This document shows positions 1-8,686 of a DNA stretch of 64,000 nucleotides, piece after piece (positions within the stretch are counted from its first letter, which is position 1; every line of letters begins with the position of its first letter). Source of the DNA: Larsenimonas rhizosphaerae (GTDB lineage Bacteria > Pseudomonadota > Gammaproteobacteria > Pseudomonadales > Halomonadaceae). The position numbers were made by a program, and so were the translations under genes. The notes beneath the pieces were generated by a model, which was given only the letters and a program-made list of their open reading frames with translations, was not told where the DNA came from and made no database searches. The DNA lies in assembly GCF_023700005.1 (NCBI RefSeq), contig NZ_JAMLJK010000001.1, positions 1,409,096 through 1,473,095 of the forward strand, in the 5' to 3' direction.

Positions 1-321
1 AACGCCCAGTTCTGCCCCGTAATTGATCGTTACGCCTTCAAACTCGGCCTGCAGGGCATTCAGTTCGCTTGGAATGTCATTCTTGGCGTGGCCAGCGGCC
101 ATCAGCATGCCGGGAATGGCCGAAATGGTGGTGGCGCCCTGATCCACCAGTTTCTTGACCCCGTCATAAATCACCGGGCTTGCAAACTCCAGAAAGCCAT
201 AGTCACACAGGCGGTCAGGATAACGGGCGCGGAAATGCTCGGTCAGCCGGGTAAATTCCTGTACGGCGTCCACATCTCGGGAGCCGTGTCCTACAAACAG
301 GATGGCGGGTTTATCAGTCAT
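1..321 (-). CDS. cbiX: Sirohydrochlorin cobaltochelatase CbiX-type (partial, C-terminus off the left edge)
   Basis: This is the first 107 codons of a CbiX/SirB-family chelatase, which inserts Co2+ into sirohydrochlorin at the start of the early-cobalt (anaerobic-type) corrin pathway in the cytoplasm. The two metal-binding histidines of the family are visible: His12 in VGHGSRD and His78 in MAAGHAKND. The ATG at 321 overlaps the stop of cobK by four bases (ATGA), so it is translationally coupled as the sixth visible gene of the riboswitch-led operon. The 3' end lies outside the window, so I cannot tell a short CbiXS from a long CbiXL form. Family assignment is firm; the exact metal is inferred from the neighbours. 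Confidence 0.9.
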   Translation of the reverse strand, partial: MTDKPAILFVGHGSRDVDAVQEFTRLTEHFRARYPDRLCDYGFLEFASPVIYDGVKKLVDQGATTISAIPGMLMAAGHAKNDIPSELNALQAEFEGVTINYGAELGV

Positions 322-1085
322 GATTTCTCCTCGTTACACGCTCGAGCCGGCCGGGCGCACAGCGCCCTGATCAGGTCAGCCGGCTGATCGAATTGGCGCG
401 ATGTCACCGGCAGGGCCGGGCGACGCAGTAAAAGTACGGGCAGTTTCAGGGCGCGGGCCGCGTGCAGCTTGGCCGAGGTGGCATGACCACCACTGTCCTT
501 GGTGACGACACAATCGATGCCGTGGCGCCTTAACGTGGCCAGTTCATCGCTGACGTTGAACGGGCCGCGGGCGATCACCAGCTCATGTGGCGGCGGTACG
601 TGCAGTGTCTGGGCGCTGCGTATCACCATCTGCTGGCTGGGCAGGGCCCTGTTCACCAGGGGCAGGCCGCTGGCTCCCAGAGTGATCAACGGACGCTGCC
701 AGGCGTCGAGTGCCTGTCCAAGTGCCTCGATATCGGGCAGATAGTGCCATTGGTCGTCGGGATGCGGTTGCCAGTACGGGCGTATCAGTTGCCAGCAGGG
801 TAACCCGGCTGCCTGTGCGGCGGTGGCAGCCGTTTCGGAAATGCGGGCGGCAAAGGGGTGTGTGGCATCCAGTACATCGGTGATGTGATGCTTGCGTAAT
901 AAGGCGTCCAGCCCCTGCCGGCTGGTGCGTTCAGGACCTGAAAACCCACCGACCCTGGTCGGAAAGGGAAAGTCATCCACTGGCAGGCGTCCGGCGATGC
1001 TGTAAAGCAGTGGAACTCCGAGTCTGTTCAGTGCCTCGGCCAGCCGACGGGCCTGGCCGGTACCGCCAAGTATCAGTACCTTCAT
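318..1085 (-). CDS. cobK: Precorrin-6A reductase
   Basis: CobK/CbiJ reduces precorrin-6A (or its cobalt form) with NADPH during corrin ring synthesis. The 255-aa product opens with [19 protein letters not shown], a Rossmann-like nucleotide-binding start, and carries DATHPFA and a C-terminal VTKDSGG stretch typical of the family. A longer reading frame extends upstream, but the ATG at 1085 gives the canonical N-terminus and overlaps the cbiD stop as ATGA. It lies between cbiD and cbiX in the minus-strand cobalamin operon. Length matches the family. Confidence 0.93.
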   Translation of the reverse strand: MKVLILGGTGQARRLAEALNRLGVPLLYSIAGRLPVDDFPFPTRVGGFSGPERTSRQGLDALLRKHHITDVLDATHPFAARISETAATAAQAAGLPCWQLIRPYWQPHPDDQWHYLPDIEALGQALDAWQRPLITLGASGLPLVNRALPSQQMVIRSAQTLHVPPPHELVIARGPFNVSDELATLRRHGIDCVVTKDSGGHATSAKLHAARALKLPVLLLRRPALPVTSRQFDQPADLIRALCARPARACNEEKS

Positions 1086-2194
1086 GAAGCCTCCGATGGC
1101 CAGCGGCCCAGGGGCTGGCCCTGCCGGTCGACAGCGGTCACGTCCAGTACGGTGCCTGCCGGCAGCCGACGGTGTGCCTGTTGCCAGGCGCGGTGGCAAA
1201 GCATCGTCGCCAGAGGAATGTCGGATGCACGAGCAAGGGCTTCCCCGGTAGTGTTGGCGGCAAGAATGGCCTGCTGAACGGCCTCGCTGGCCCCGGCAGC
1301 CTCGGCGCAGGCCCGCATGAATTCAAAGTTGATCGATGAGGCGCGACTGTGCAGGTCAAGATGGCCGTCAGCCAGCTTGCTGATCTTGCCAATGCCCCCT
1401 ACCAGAGAAAGGCGAGCCATGGGAACGCGTTTCAGATGCTTGAGTACGGCACCCGCAAAATCCCCCATCTCGATCAGTGCCATATCGTCCAGGCCAAGCG
1501 CCGTGCGGGCATAGCGCTCGCTCATGTTTCCGGTCGTTGCCGCGATATGGCTCAGGTGATTGGCGTGGGCCACATCGATGGCCTGATGAATCGAGGCAAT
1601 ATAGGCAGCGCAGGAAAAGGGGCGAACAATGCCGGTAGTGCCCAGAATCGACAGGCCTCCAGTAATGCCCAGGCGGGGGTTCATGGTTTTCAAGGCCAGG
1701 GTTTCGCCCTGTTCGACACCTATGCCGACATGAAATCCACCGCGATAATTCAGCTCGCTGGCCAGTGCCGTCAGGTGCTCTTCCAGCATGCGGCGCGGAA
1801 CCGGGTTGATGGCCGGTTCACCGACCGGCACGGGCAGTCCGTCACGCTGAACAATCCCGACGCCCCGCTCGGCATGAAAAAAAACGCCCGGTCCGGGGCT
1901 GCAGGTGATCACTGCGAATACAGTAGCGCCATGCGTTACATCCGGGTCATCGCCCGCATCCTTGATGGTATCCGCCCGGGCCTGGCCCGCTCGGGGGCAG
2001 CTCAGCGCCGTAATCGGCAGGCTGACCCGCTTGCCCGGCTGGCCACGCCGTGAGGGAAGGTCAATGTCGCACTGCTCGGTGCGCTGGCCCGTAAGCAAAA
2101 AACGCGCCGCTGCCAGGGCGCAGGCTGTCGCACAGCTCCCTGTCGTTAGACCGCTTCTCAGCGGGCGGGCGGATTCATCGCTCTCCGGCCACAT
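1082..2194 (-). CDS. cbiD: Cobalt-precorrin-5B C(1)-methyltransferase
   Basis: CbiD transfers a methyl group from S-adenosylmethionine to C1 of cobalt-precorrin-5B. The protein is 370 aa, as usual, and begins with the family signature [18 protein letters not shown] (from residue 12), followed by GDDPDVTHG and a GGxGxxGxVT-like central region ([13 protein letters not shown]). It sits two bases downstream of cobB and overlaps cobK by four bases, so it is in the middle of the riboswitch operon. CbiD is a marker of the cobalt-early pathway, but Pseudomonas species also keep it in aerobic clusters, so it does not by itself decide the route. Confidence 0.95.
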   Translation of the reverse strand: MWPESDESARPLRSGLTTGSCATACALAAARFLLTGQRTEQCDIDLPSRRGQPGKRVSLPITALSCPRAGQARADTIKDAGDDPDVTHGATVFAVITCSPGPGVFFHAERGVGIVQRDGLPVPVGEPAINPVPRRMLEEHLTALASELNYRGGFHVGIGVEQGETLALKTMNPRLGITGGLSILGTTGIVRPFSCAAYIASIHQAIDVAHANHLSHIAATTGNMSERYARTALGLDDMALIEMGDFAGAVLKHLKRVPMARLSLVGGIGKISKLADGHLDLHSRASSINFEFMRACAEAAGASEAVQQAILAANTTGEALARASDIPLATMLCHRAWQQAHRRLPAGTVLDVTAVDRQGQPLGRWPSEAS

Positions 2195-2196
2195 GA

Positions 2197-3540
2197 TCAG
2201 GCGTCAGCCATTGCAGCGATCGGTGCACTAGTCGTGGCTCCGAACAGCTGCGCGGTTGCCACCGGATGGGAGGCGAAAAACAGGTGTAGATAGCTCGCTG
2301 TCAGCCGACCCTGGCGGTAGATGGCCTCACCCGGCGCCGTATGAAAGGCCCGCCGACCGTGAGCGATGGGCGCCAGGGTGTCATGGCTGCGGGAGTGATG
2401 ATGAGCGTGGCCCCTGATCTCGCCCTCCGGCAGGGGCGCGGCTTGCATACCCTGGCAGCCGCGTTTGGTCCGCATTTCACCGTGGCCGGGTAACAGGCCC
2501 GCCATCGGGTAGCAGTGTCCATCCAGATCAGTGAGGGTCTGTTGCAGCAGTAGCATGCCTCCGCATTCGGCCAGAATGGGACGTCCGGCCTGATGATGGT
2601 CTGCCAGGGAGGTATGCAGCGCGGTATTGCTGCTCAGTGTGTGGGCATGAAGTTCGGGATAGCCGCCGGGCAGCCAGCAGGCATCTGCCTCAGGCAGGGC
2701 CTCGGTCAGGGGTGAAAAATACGACAGCCTCGCGCCCATGGCCTCGAGCAGCCGCAGGTTGGCTGCGTAGATAAAGCTGAAGGCCGCGTCTCGACCAACG
2801 GCGATATGGGTCCCTGCCAGCAGGCGGGGCGGCGCGGGAATATGCTGATCCGTAAAACGACACGCGGCCGGCAGGTCGGACAGCGGGCTGTCGGCAAGGT
2901 GATCGGCGGCGGCGTCAAAGCGTGCATCAAGGGCCTCCTGCTCATCCGGCGGCACCAGCCCAAGGTGACGGGAGGGCAGTGCCAGCGCCTCCTCACGGGG
3001 GAGATTGCCCAGCAGAGCGATATCCGAGGGCAGGCTGTGTTCGATCAATTCCCGGTGACGAAGGCTGCCCACGCCATTGGTGACGATACCGGCCAGATGG
3101 TGCCGGTTGTCTGCCGAGCGAGGCAGATGCTTGAGGCCAAAGGCGACGGCGGCTACGGTCTGGGCCATCCCGCGTGCGTTGATCACCGCGACCACCGGAA
3201 TGTTGAAAGTGGCGGCCAGGTCCGCGCTCGAGGGCTGGCCGTCGAACAGTCCCATGGCTCCTTCAATCAGAATCAGATCATGGTGTCTGGCGGCATCAAA
3301 GAGTTGTTGACGGCAGAATTCGGGGCCGGCCATCCATAGATCCAGCGGCTCCACCGGACCGCCGGCAGCGTGGGACAGGATCAATGGGTCGAGGTAGTCC
3401 GGGCCGGTCTTGAAGACGGCCACACGGCGACCCTGGCGGCGATGAAGGCGCGCCAGTGCCGCAGTCAGTGTGGTCTTGCCCTGACCGGATGCGGTCGAGG
3501 AAATAAACAGTGCCGGGCAGTCCACGTGGCGTTCACTCAT
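2197..3540 (-). CDS. cobB: Cobyrinate / hydrogenobyrinate a,c-diamide synthase
   Basis: CobB/CbiA is an ATP- and glutamine-dependent amidase that amidates the a and c side chains of the corrin ring. The 447-aa protein has an N-terminal P-loop ATPase domain (TASGQGKTT, residues 16-24, then [10 protein letters not shown]) and a C-terminal class-I-like glutamine amidotransferase domain with the nucleophile Cys326 in LAECGGM. Its start codon overlaps the end of cobO by one base (TGATG). Whether the substrate is the cobalt form (CbiA) or the cobalt-free form (CobB) cannot be read from the sequence. Confidence 0.95.
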   Translation of the reverse strand: MSERHVDCPALFISSTASGQGKTTLTAALARLHRRQGRRVAVFKTGPDYLDPLILSHAAGGPVEPLDLWMAGPEFCRQQLFDAARHHDLILIEGAMGLFDGQPSSADLAATFNIPVVAVINARGMAQTVAAVAFGLKHLPRSADNRHHLAGIVTNGVGSLRHRELIEHSLPSDIALLGNLPREEALALPSRHLGLVPPDEQEALDARFDAAADHLADSPLSDLPAACRFTDQHIPAPPRLLAGTHIAVGRDAAFSFIYAANLRLLEAMGARLSYFSPLTEALPEADACWLPGGYPELHAHTLSSNTALHTSLADHHQAGRPILAECGGMLLLQQTLTDLDGHCYPMAGLLPGHGEMRTKRGCQGMQAAPLPEGEIRGHAHHHSRSHDTLAPIAHGRRAFHTAPGEAIYRQGRLTASYLHLFFASHPVATAQLFGATTSAPIAAMADA

Positions 3541-4148
3541 CAGTATTCGATTCCCGGTTGTGCCTTGACGCCCTGGCGAAAGGCGTGGCGTTCATCATTG
3601 ATGATGCTGATGGTATCGGCGCAGTCCTGCAGTTCTCGGGCCATGGTGCGACCGGTCACGATCACGTTCTGATGGCGAGGGCGCGCTGCGATCGCTCCGG
3701 CAACCCGTTCAGCCTCCAGATGGCCGTACTTGATCATGTAGGACAGTTCATCGAACAGCAGGAAATTGACCCGTTCATCCTGCAGGTAGCGTTCTGCCAG
3801 TGTCCAGGCCTCAAGGGCGGCCTGGCGGTCCTTGTCGGCATTCTGGGTCTCCCAGGTAAAGCCGTGCCCCATGACGTGAAATTCCACCTGCGGGTGATCC
3901 TTGAAAAACAGGTACTCGCCCGTGGCCTTGCGGCCCTTGATGAACTGGATTACTGCTGCGCGATGGCCGTGTCCCAGGCTTCGGGCCATGGTGCCGAAGG
4001 CCGAGCTGCTTTTGCCCTTGCCATTGCCCTTCATCAGAATAAGAACGCCTCGCTGCTCGGTGGCGTTGGCAATGCGCTCATCGACGATGCGCTTCTTGGT
4101 CGCCATGCGCTGGCGGTAGGCATCGTCCTGGGTGTCGGTATCCGTCAT
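3540..4148 (-). CDS. cobO: Cob(I)yrinic acid a,c-diamide adenosyltransferase (CobA/CobO/BtuR type)
   Basis: CobO transfers the 5'-deoxyadenosyl group from ATP to Co(I) of the corrin, giving the upper ligand of adenosylcobalamin. The 202-aa protein shows the family P-loop GNGKGKSS at residues 41-48, then a conserved helix (AFGTMARSLGHG) and VEFHVMGHGFTWET. The C-terminal end carries LFDELSYMIKYG and VIVTGR, both family features. The ATG at 4148 overlaps the upstream ChlI/ChlD-like gene by four bases. It can act both in de novo synthesis and in corrinoid salvage. Confidence 0.95.
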   Translation of the reverse strand: MTDTDTQDDAYRQRMATKKRIVDERIANATEQRGVLILMKGNGKGKSSSAFGTMARSLGHGHRAAVIQFIKGRKATGEYLFFKDHPQVEFHVMGHGFTWETQNADKDRQAALEAWTLAERYLQDERVNFLLFDELSYMIKYGHLEAERVAGAIAARPRHQNVIVTGRTMARELQDCADTISIINDERHAFRQGVKAQPGIEY

Positions 4149-5938
4149 TGCCGGGGCTCCTGCAGGGAAGTGGCGGCCATGGGCATGTAAGCATCCAGCC
4201 GGGTGTAACGGGCACCGAGTTCGGTGGCCAGGGTGAGGCAGCGGCCGAGTCTGACCCGGCCCTGCTCGGTATCAATCAGCGTCATCTCGCCAGGCCAGGG
4301 ACGCTGTGAAGGCAGCGCGGGAGCGCGACCATCGGTCAGTAACACGCTGTGTATGGGGCGAGGCATCTTCGCCTGCCAGCGGGTAATGCGCTGTCTGGCG
4401 GTGTCCAGCGCCTGCAGCAGTGGTGTGCCGCCGCCGGCATCGAGGCCGTCAAGCCAGACAGTGGGGTGTTTGGGTGGTCTGCCGGCAGGCCAGGCCCAGT
4501 GTACCCGGTTCTGGCCGAACCCGAGTACTGCCACGTGCTGGCGCCTTTTATAGGCCTGGTCAAACAGATCAGCCAGCAGGCCCTTGGTCTGAGCGAAGCG
4601 GGTGGCGGCCAACAGGGACGCTGAGCAGTCCAGCAGGATGAGCATCAGTGTCTTCTGTCCCTGACGCCTGGGATGGCGGTGCAGGGTGGGTGACGCATCC
4701 ATGCGCCGTGACAGGGCCGTGCGGGCCCAATGGATAGCGCCCTGATGGTGTAGCCCTTGGCGTTTCTGGCCTCTGGCATTTCCCCCGGTTCGTGAACGCT
4801 CAGCCTGCGGTGAATGCTGGTCGGCAGGCGATGTTTCCGAGGTCGCCCGAGGCTGCCAGCGACGACGCTGACCGGTGGCTTGCCTCGTGGGGGGAAGGGC
4901 ACCGCCCTGACCCTCTGCGTCGGGAGGCGCGTTTGAGTCCTGGGTATCCTTGCCTGGCTCGTTGGTATCCGGAGGGGCAGCGCCGGCAGTATCCTTGTCG
5001 CCCTTGTCGCCCTTGTCGCCCTTGTCGCCCTTGTCGCCCGGGGTCTCCGGTGGCGGTGATGAGGTGCCGGAAGGCGGCTTCGGGGTAGTGCGACGGTGAT
5101 CGAGTACCAGTGATTCCGTGGCATCCACATCTTCCCGGGTAACATGACCGCGACCCTGCCAGGCGGCGTGGGCGCAGCAGGCGCGCTGCCAGGCGATATC
5201 AGCGCGAACTCCTTCAACACCGGCACTCATGCACTGTTCAGCGATGTGCAGTTCCAGGGAGGAATCGAGTGTCACCCCTGACAGCATGATGCGTGCCGTA
5301 GCGAGCCGTTCTGCAAGTGCCTGTTCCGTGGTGCTGAAACCTGCACAGAAATCGGCCGGGTCTTCATCAAAGTCGCGGCGGGCCCGGACAATGGCAACGC
5401 GTTCGGCTGCGGTCGGTTGTTCATCAAGGCTTACGCTCAGGCCGAAGCGGTCGGTCAGCTGCGGGCGCAGCTCTCCTTCATCCGGGTTCATGGTGCCGAC
5501 CAGCAGAAAACGGGCCGGATGCTGGTGGCTGACGCCCTCGCGTTCAACGACATTGATGCCGGAGGCCGCCACGTCCAGCAGCTGGTCAACCAGGCTGTCA
5601 GGCAGCAGGTTGACTTCGTCCATGTACAGAATGCCCTGGTGGGCCTGCGCCAGTAACCCGGGCTGAAATCGGACGCCCTGGCCGGACAGGGCATGATCCA
5701 CGTCAATACTGCCGATCAACCGATCTTCACTGGCGCCCAGGGGCAACGTGACAAAGGCACCATCCTGGTGTGGCAGAAACGGTGTCATGCCTCGGGCGAG
5801 GGTTGACTTGGCGCTGCCTCGTGGTCCGCTGACCAGTACGCCACCCAGGCGAGGGTCCAGCAGGGCCAGTGTGAGGGCCAGCTTCAGGCGCGGCTGGCCG
5901 ATGACAGCGGTGAAGGGGAAGGCGAGAGGTTTACTCAT
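4145..5938 (-). CDS. Fused ChlI/ChlD-like AAA+ and VWA chelatase subunit
   Basis: This 597-aa protein combines an N-terminal AAA+ ATPase domain of the ChlI/BchI type (Walker A GPRGSAKS, residues 38-45; Walker B-like ILYMDEVNLLPD) with a C-terminal von Willebrand A domain whose MIDAS motif DCSAS is at residues 437-441. The linker (about 270-400) is Pro/Gly/Asp-rich and contains five exact GDK repeats (301-315). By family it should be the ATP-driven motor that works with a large CobN/ChlH-type cobaltochelatase, which is not in the window. A strong ribosome site (GGAGGT) precedes the ATG. It is the first gene after the cobalamin riboswitch. Confidence 0.85.
   Translation of the reverse strand: MSKPLAFPFTAVIGQPRLKLALTLALLDPRLGGVLVSGPRGSAKSTLARGMTPFLPHQDGAFVTLPLGASEDRLIGSIDVDHALSGQGVRFQPGLLAQAHQGILYMDEVNLLPDSLVDQLLDVAASGINVVEREGVSHQHPARFLLVGTMNPDEGELRPQLTDRFGLSVSLDEQPTAAERVAIVRARRDFDEDPADFCAGFSTTEQALAERLATARIMLSGVTLDSSLELHIAEQCMSAGVEGVRADIAWQRACCAHAAWQGRGHVTREDVDATESLVLDHRRTTPKPPSGTSSPPPETPGDKGDKGDKGDKGDKDTAGAAPPDTNEPGKDTQDSNAPPDAEGQGGALPPTRQATGQRRRWQPRATSETSPADQHSPQAERSRTGGNARGQKRQGLHHQGAIHWARTALSRRMDASPTLHRHPRRQGQKTLMLILLDCSASLLAATRFAQTKGLLADLFDQAYKRRQHVAVLGFGQNRVHWAWPAGRPPKHPTVWLDGLDAGGGTPLLQALDTARQRITRWQAKMPRPIHSVLLTDGRAPALPSQRPWPGEMTLIDTEQGRVRLGRCLTLATELGARYTRLDAYMPMAATSLQEPRQ
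4994..5038 (-). repeat. Five tandem 9-bp units inside the ChlI/ChlD-like gene
   Basis: The unit cttgtcgcc (plus strand) occurs five times without a mismatch. Read on the minus strand it encodes (Gly-Asp-Lys)x5 in the hydrophilic linker between the ATPase and VWA domains. The 9-bp period keeps the frame, so copy number could vary between strains without breaking the gene. Confidence 0.95.
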
Positions 5939-6065
5939 GACGGTACCTCCGCCGAGTAGAACGCACCGCGCTGCAGAGCTGTTGCCCTGCCATGGTGAAA
6001 TGGCCTGATATCATGATCGATTCCCGCGCATCGCCCGTACGCGTTAAAGGTAGTGTCGAATGGAG

Positions 6066-6260
6066 CGCGCTCAGGCCGGTCTCCGGGCTTGCAGGGGCAT
6101 GTTTCATGCGATGGCCTTCCCGCTTGATGGCAGTGACCTGTCGCGCCTTGCCTGCTTACCGTTGCGGGGACAGCAGTGAATTTGCATCACTTTCCCGATT
6201 ATCCCGTCGCGTACGCCGGGCACCCGAGTGCAGGGCACCATCCTATGCAGGCCGGTGAAG
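6066..6260 (-). promoter_or_regulatory. Cobalamin (B12) riboswitch
   Basis: The minus strand shows the diagnostic cobalamin riboswitch blocks in order: GGTGCC near the 5' end, GGGAAAGTGATGCAAATTCA, GCTGTCCCCGCAACGGTAAG, a GTCACTGCC segment, GCGGGAAGGC, and the B12 box AGCCCGGAGACCGGCCTGA (plus-strand 6071-6089). The element ends about 125 nt upstream of the ChlI/ChlD-like start at 5938. It should shut off the cobalamin synthesis operon when adenosylcobalamin is plentiful. No U-tract terminator is obvious between the element and the gene, so control at translation or through Rho is more likely than intrinsic termination. The outer boundaries are approximate. Confidence 0.93.
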
Positions 6261-6348
6261 GGAGTCAACGCGGTGACCATGGTTGTAAGCACCCGGGGGG
6301 GTTGGTATGTTTCAAGCGCTTTTTCTTCCGCCGTCGAGACCTCCACCC

Positions 6349-7377
6349 ATGCCCTTTACCATTTCGCTGCCCTCTGATGCGCACGATGCGCTCATTCAGG
6401 CTCGTATCGACAGCAAGACCAAACCGCCGGGCGCCCTTGGCATGCTGGAGCGTCTGGCCCTGCAGGCGGCCAGGGCGCTAGGGCCGGAGCAGCCTCGTGT
6501 CGAAAGGCCCCGCCTGCTTGTCTTTGCCGGTGATCACGGTGTGTCCGATGAGGGAGTCTCGATAGCACCTTCAATTGTCACTACCCAGATGGTGTCGAAC
6601 TTTCTGGCCGGGGGCGCCAGTGTCAACGTGTTTGCCCGCCAGGCCGGGCTGCCGGTCACGGTAGTGGACTGCGGTATTCGGGTCCCGGTCGAGGATGAGC
6701 GGATCATCAATCATCGGCTGGGAGCGGGCACGGCGGCCATTCACCTCGCGCCAGCCATGAGTGAGGCGGCCATGCAGGAGGGGCTGGCCAATAGTCGCCG
6801 TCTGATCGGGACACTGAAGGCCGAGGGGACCAATGTCATTGCCCTGGGGGAAATGGGGATTGCCAATACGACGGCCAGTAGTGCACTGCTGGCTGCCCTG
6901 ACTGGTGCTCCGGTCAGTGATTGCACGGGCCGTGGGACCGGCATTGATGCGCCGACACTGTTGCGCAAGAAGGCTGTCATTTGTCAGGCGCTGCAAAGAC
7001 ACCAGACGGCGCTGGATCAGCCGGAGACGTTGCTGGCAACACTGGGTGGCTTCGAGATCGTCGGGCTGGTTGGCGCCATTCTGGCCGCTGCCGAAGCCGG
7101 CATGCTGGTACTGATTGATGGCTTCATTGTCACGGTTGCCGCGGCGGTGGCGTGCGCCATGGTACCTCAGGCACGGGCCTGGCTGATCTTCTCCCACTGC
7201 TCTGATGAACGCGGTCACCGACTGGCGCTGGACTGGCTGGAAGCCGAGCCATTGCTGTCGCTGGGTCTTCGGATTGGCGAAGGCAGCGGGGCTGCCCTGG
7301 CTCTGCCACTGCTGCATGCCGCCCTGGCCTTTTATAACGACATGGCCACCTTTGAGCAGGCCGGGGTGACGGTGTGA
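6349..7377 (+). CDS. cobT: Nicotinate-nucleotide--dimethylbenzimidazole phosphoribosyltransferase
   Basis: CobT makes alpha-ribazole phosphate from DMB and nicotinate mononucleotide, activating the lower ligand of cobalamin. The 342-aa protein has the conserved TKPPGALGMLE near the N-terminus, FAGDHGV, the glycine-rich LGEMGIANTT motif and CTGRGTGID. The ATG at 6349 gives the usual 24 residues before KPPGALG. An alternative ATG at 6307 adds 14 residues and follows a G-rich run that could act as a ribosome site, so the start is uncertain. It is the first gene of the plus-strand assembly operon, and its stop overlaps the GTG of cobS. Confidence 0.93.
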   Translation: MPFTISLPSDAHDALIQARIDSKTKPPGALGMLERLALQAARALGPEQPRVERPRLLVFAGDHGVSDEGVSIAPSIVTTQMVSNFLAGGASVNVFARQAGLPVTVVDCGIRVPVEDERIINHRLGAGTAAIHLAPAMSEAAMQEGLANSRRLIGTLKAEGTNVIALGEMGIANTTASSALLAALTGAPVSDCTGRGTGIDAPTLLRKKAVICQALQRHQTALDQPETLLATLGGFEIVGLVGAILAAAEAGMLVLIDGFIVTVAAAVACAMVPQARAWLIFSHCSDERGHRLALDWLEAEPLLSLGLRIGEGSGAALALPLLHAALAFYNDMATFEQAGVTV

Positions 7378-8153
7378 GTGAAAAGGCGCCTACCGAGTGG
7401 CGCCGGCTGGGCTGGGCGCTAAGCTTTCTGACGCGGCTGCCTGCCATGACACAGGCAACGCCGCGTGGTAACGAGCTGGCCAGTTGCCCCCGTTATTTTC
7501 CGCTGATCGGCGCCGGACTGGGACTTCTGGCTGGAAGTATCATGCTGGCGGGGCAGGCCCTGTGGCCTGCGGCAGTAGCCGTACTGCTGGGGCTGGGCGT
7601 ACTGATACTGGTTACCGGTGGGCTGCATGAAGATGGACTGGCCGATACGGTAGACGGTCTGGGTGGCGGCATGGATGTGACCGCCAGACTTCGCATCATG
7701 AAAGATAGCCGAGTGGGCAGTTACGGCGTGCTGGCGCTGGTGCTGAGCCTGATGCTTCGAGGCGTTCTGTTGACCCTGCTGGCCATGTTTTCGCCACTGG
7801 CCCTGCCAGGCATTCTGGTGGCCGGGCAGGGCGCCAGCCGTGCGCTGGCGGTATCGCTGATGCCGGCGCTGAATTATGTTCGCCTGGAGGATAGCAAGGT
7901 ACGTGCCGTGACGCAGGAACTGGACCGACGATCACTATGGGTGGCGCTGGGTACAGGGGGGCTTTTACTGTGCCTCGGGCTGGGATTTAATGCAGCGCTG
8001 ATCGTCGGGGTGGCGCTGGCCGTGCTGTGGTGGGGGCTGCGAAGCCTTTATCGTCGTCAGCTTGGGGGCTATACCGGCGACACGCTGGGAGCGGCGCAAC
8101 AGGCTGCTGAACTGGTTATTTATCTGGTGGTGGCAGCATTATGGTTGAACTGA
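7374..8153 (+). CDS. cobS: Adenosylcobinamide-GDP ribazoletransferase (cobalamin synthase)
   Basis: CobS is an integral membrane enzyme that joins adenosylcobinamide-GDP to alpha-ribazole (phosphate) in the last assembly step. The 259-aa protein has the signature GGLHEDGLADTVDGLGGG, then RLRIMKDSRVGSYG, between several hydrophobic segments. It starts with GTG at 7374, overlapping the cobT stop (GTGA), and its end overlaps cobU by 13 bases. The C-terminal motif LGGYTGDTLGAAQQ is also typical. Confidence 0.95.
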   Translation: MSEKAPTEWRRLGWALSFLTRLPAMTQATPRGNELASCPRYFPLIGAGLGLLAGSIMLAGQALWPAAVAVLLGLGVLILVTGGLHEDGLADTVDGLGGGMDVTARLRIMKDSRVGSYGVLALVLSLMLRGVLLTLLAMFSPLALPGILVAGQGASRALAVSLMPALNYVRLEDSKVRAVTQELDRRSLWVALGTGGLLLCLGLGFNAALIVGVALAVLWWGLRSLYRRQLGGYTGDTLGAAQQAAELVIYLVVAALWLN

Positions 8154-8686
8154 TTCTGGGCGGCGCTCGAAGTGGTAAAAGCCGATTTGCCGAGCAGCGT
8201 GCCACGAAGGCGGCAGAGGCGGGCAAGGAAGTGGTGTACCTGGCGACTGCCACGGTAGGGCAGGACAGCGCGATGGCGGCGCGTATTGCACTGCATCGCG
8301 ATCGGCGTCCGGCGTCCTGGGCCCTGCATGAACAACCACGAGACCTGCCCGAGGCACTGGATACCCTGATGGCGCCACAGCGACTGGTCCTGGTGGACTG
8401 CCTGACCCTGTGGCTGACCAATGAACTGCTGGCCGAGGCCGACATGTCTGATGCGCTTGACCAGCTTGATCAGGTGCTGCGCCGTGCCCGCGGCCAGGTT
8501 GTACTTGTCAGTAATGAAGTCGGTCAGGGGGTCGTGCCAATGAATGCTCTAAGCCGGCGCTTTGTTGATATCAGTGGTGAAGCTCACCAGCGAGTGGCGC
8601 AGTGTGCAACTTCGGTCTGGTGGGTGGTCGCTGGGCTGCCACAGTGCCTCAAGGGGCCGGTAAATGAGGAGCCATCCTGTTCATGA
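8141..8686 (+). CDS. cobU: Bifunctional adenosylcobinamide kinase / guanylyltransferase
   Basis: CobU (CobP) phosphorylates adenosylcobinamide and then transfers GMP to it, making the donor used by CobS. The 181-aa protein opens with ILGGARSGKSRFAE, whose P-loop spans residues 7-14, and carries YLATAT, the RIALHRDRRP segment with the expected guanylylation His, VDCLTLWLTN and VSNEVGQGVVP. It overlaps cobS by 13 bases and is followed by an ATGA overlap with the phosphatase gene, so translation is coupled on both sides. Confidence 0.95.
   Translation: MVELILGGARSGKSRFAEQRATKAAEAGKEVVYLATATVGQDSAMAARIALHRDRRPASWALHEQPRDLPEALDTLMAPQRLVLVDCLTLWLTNELLAEADMSDALDQLDQVLRRARGQVVLVSNEVGQGVVPMNALSRRFVDISGEAHQRVAQCATSVWWVVAGLPQCLKGPVNEEPSCS

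Noticed and set aside
88-387. Plus-strand open frame over the left edge
   Set aside because: It is antisense to cbiX, whose conserved histidines and overlap with cobK make the minus strand the coding one.
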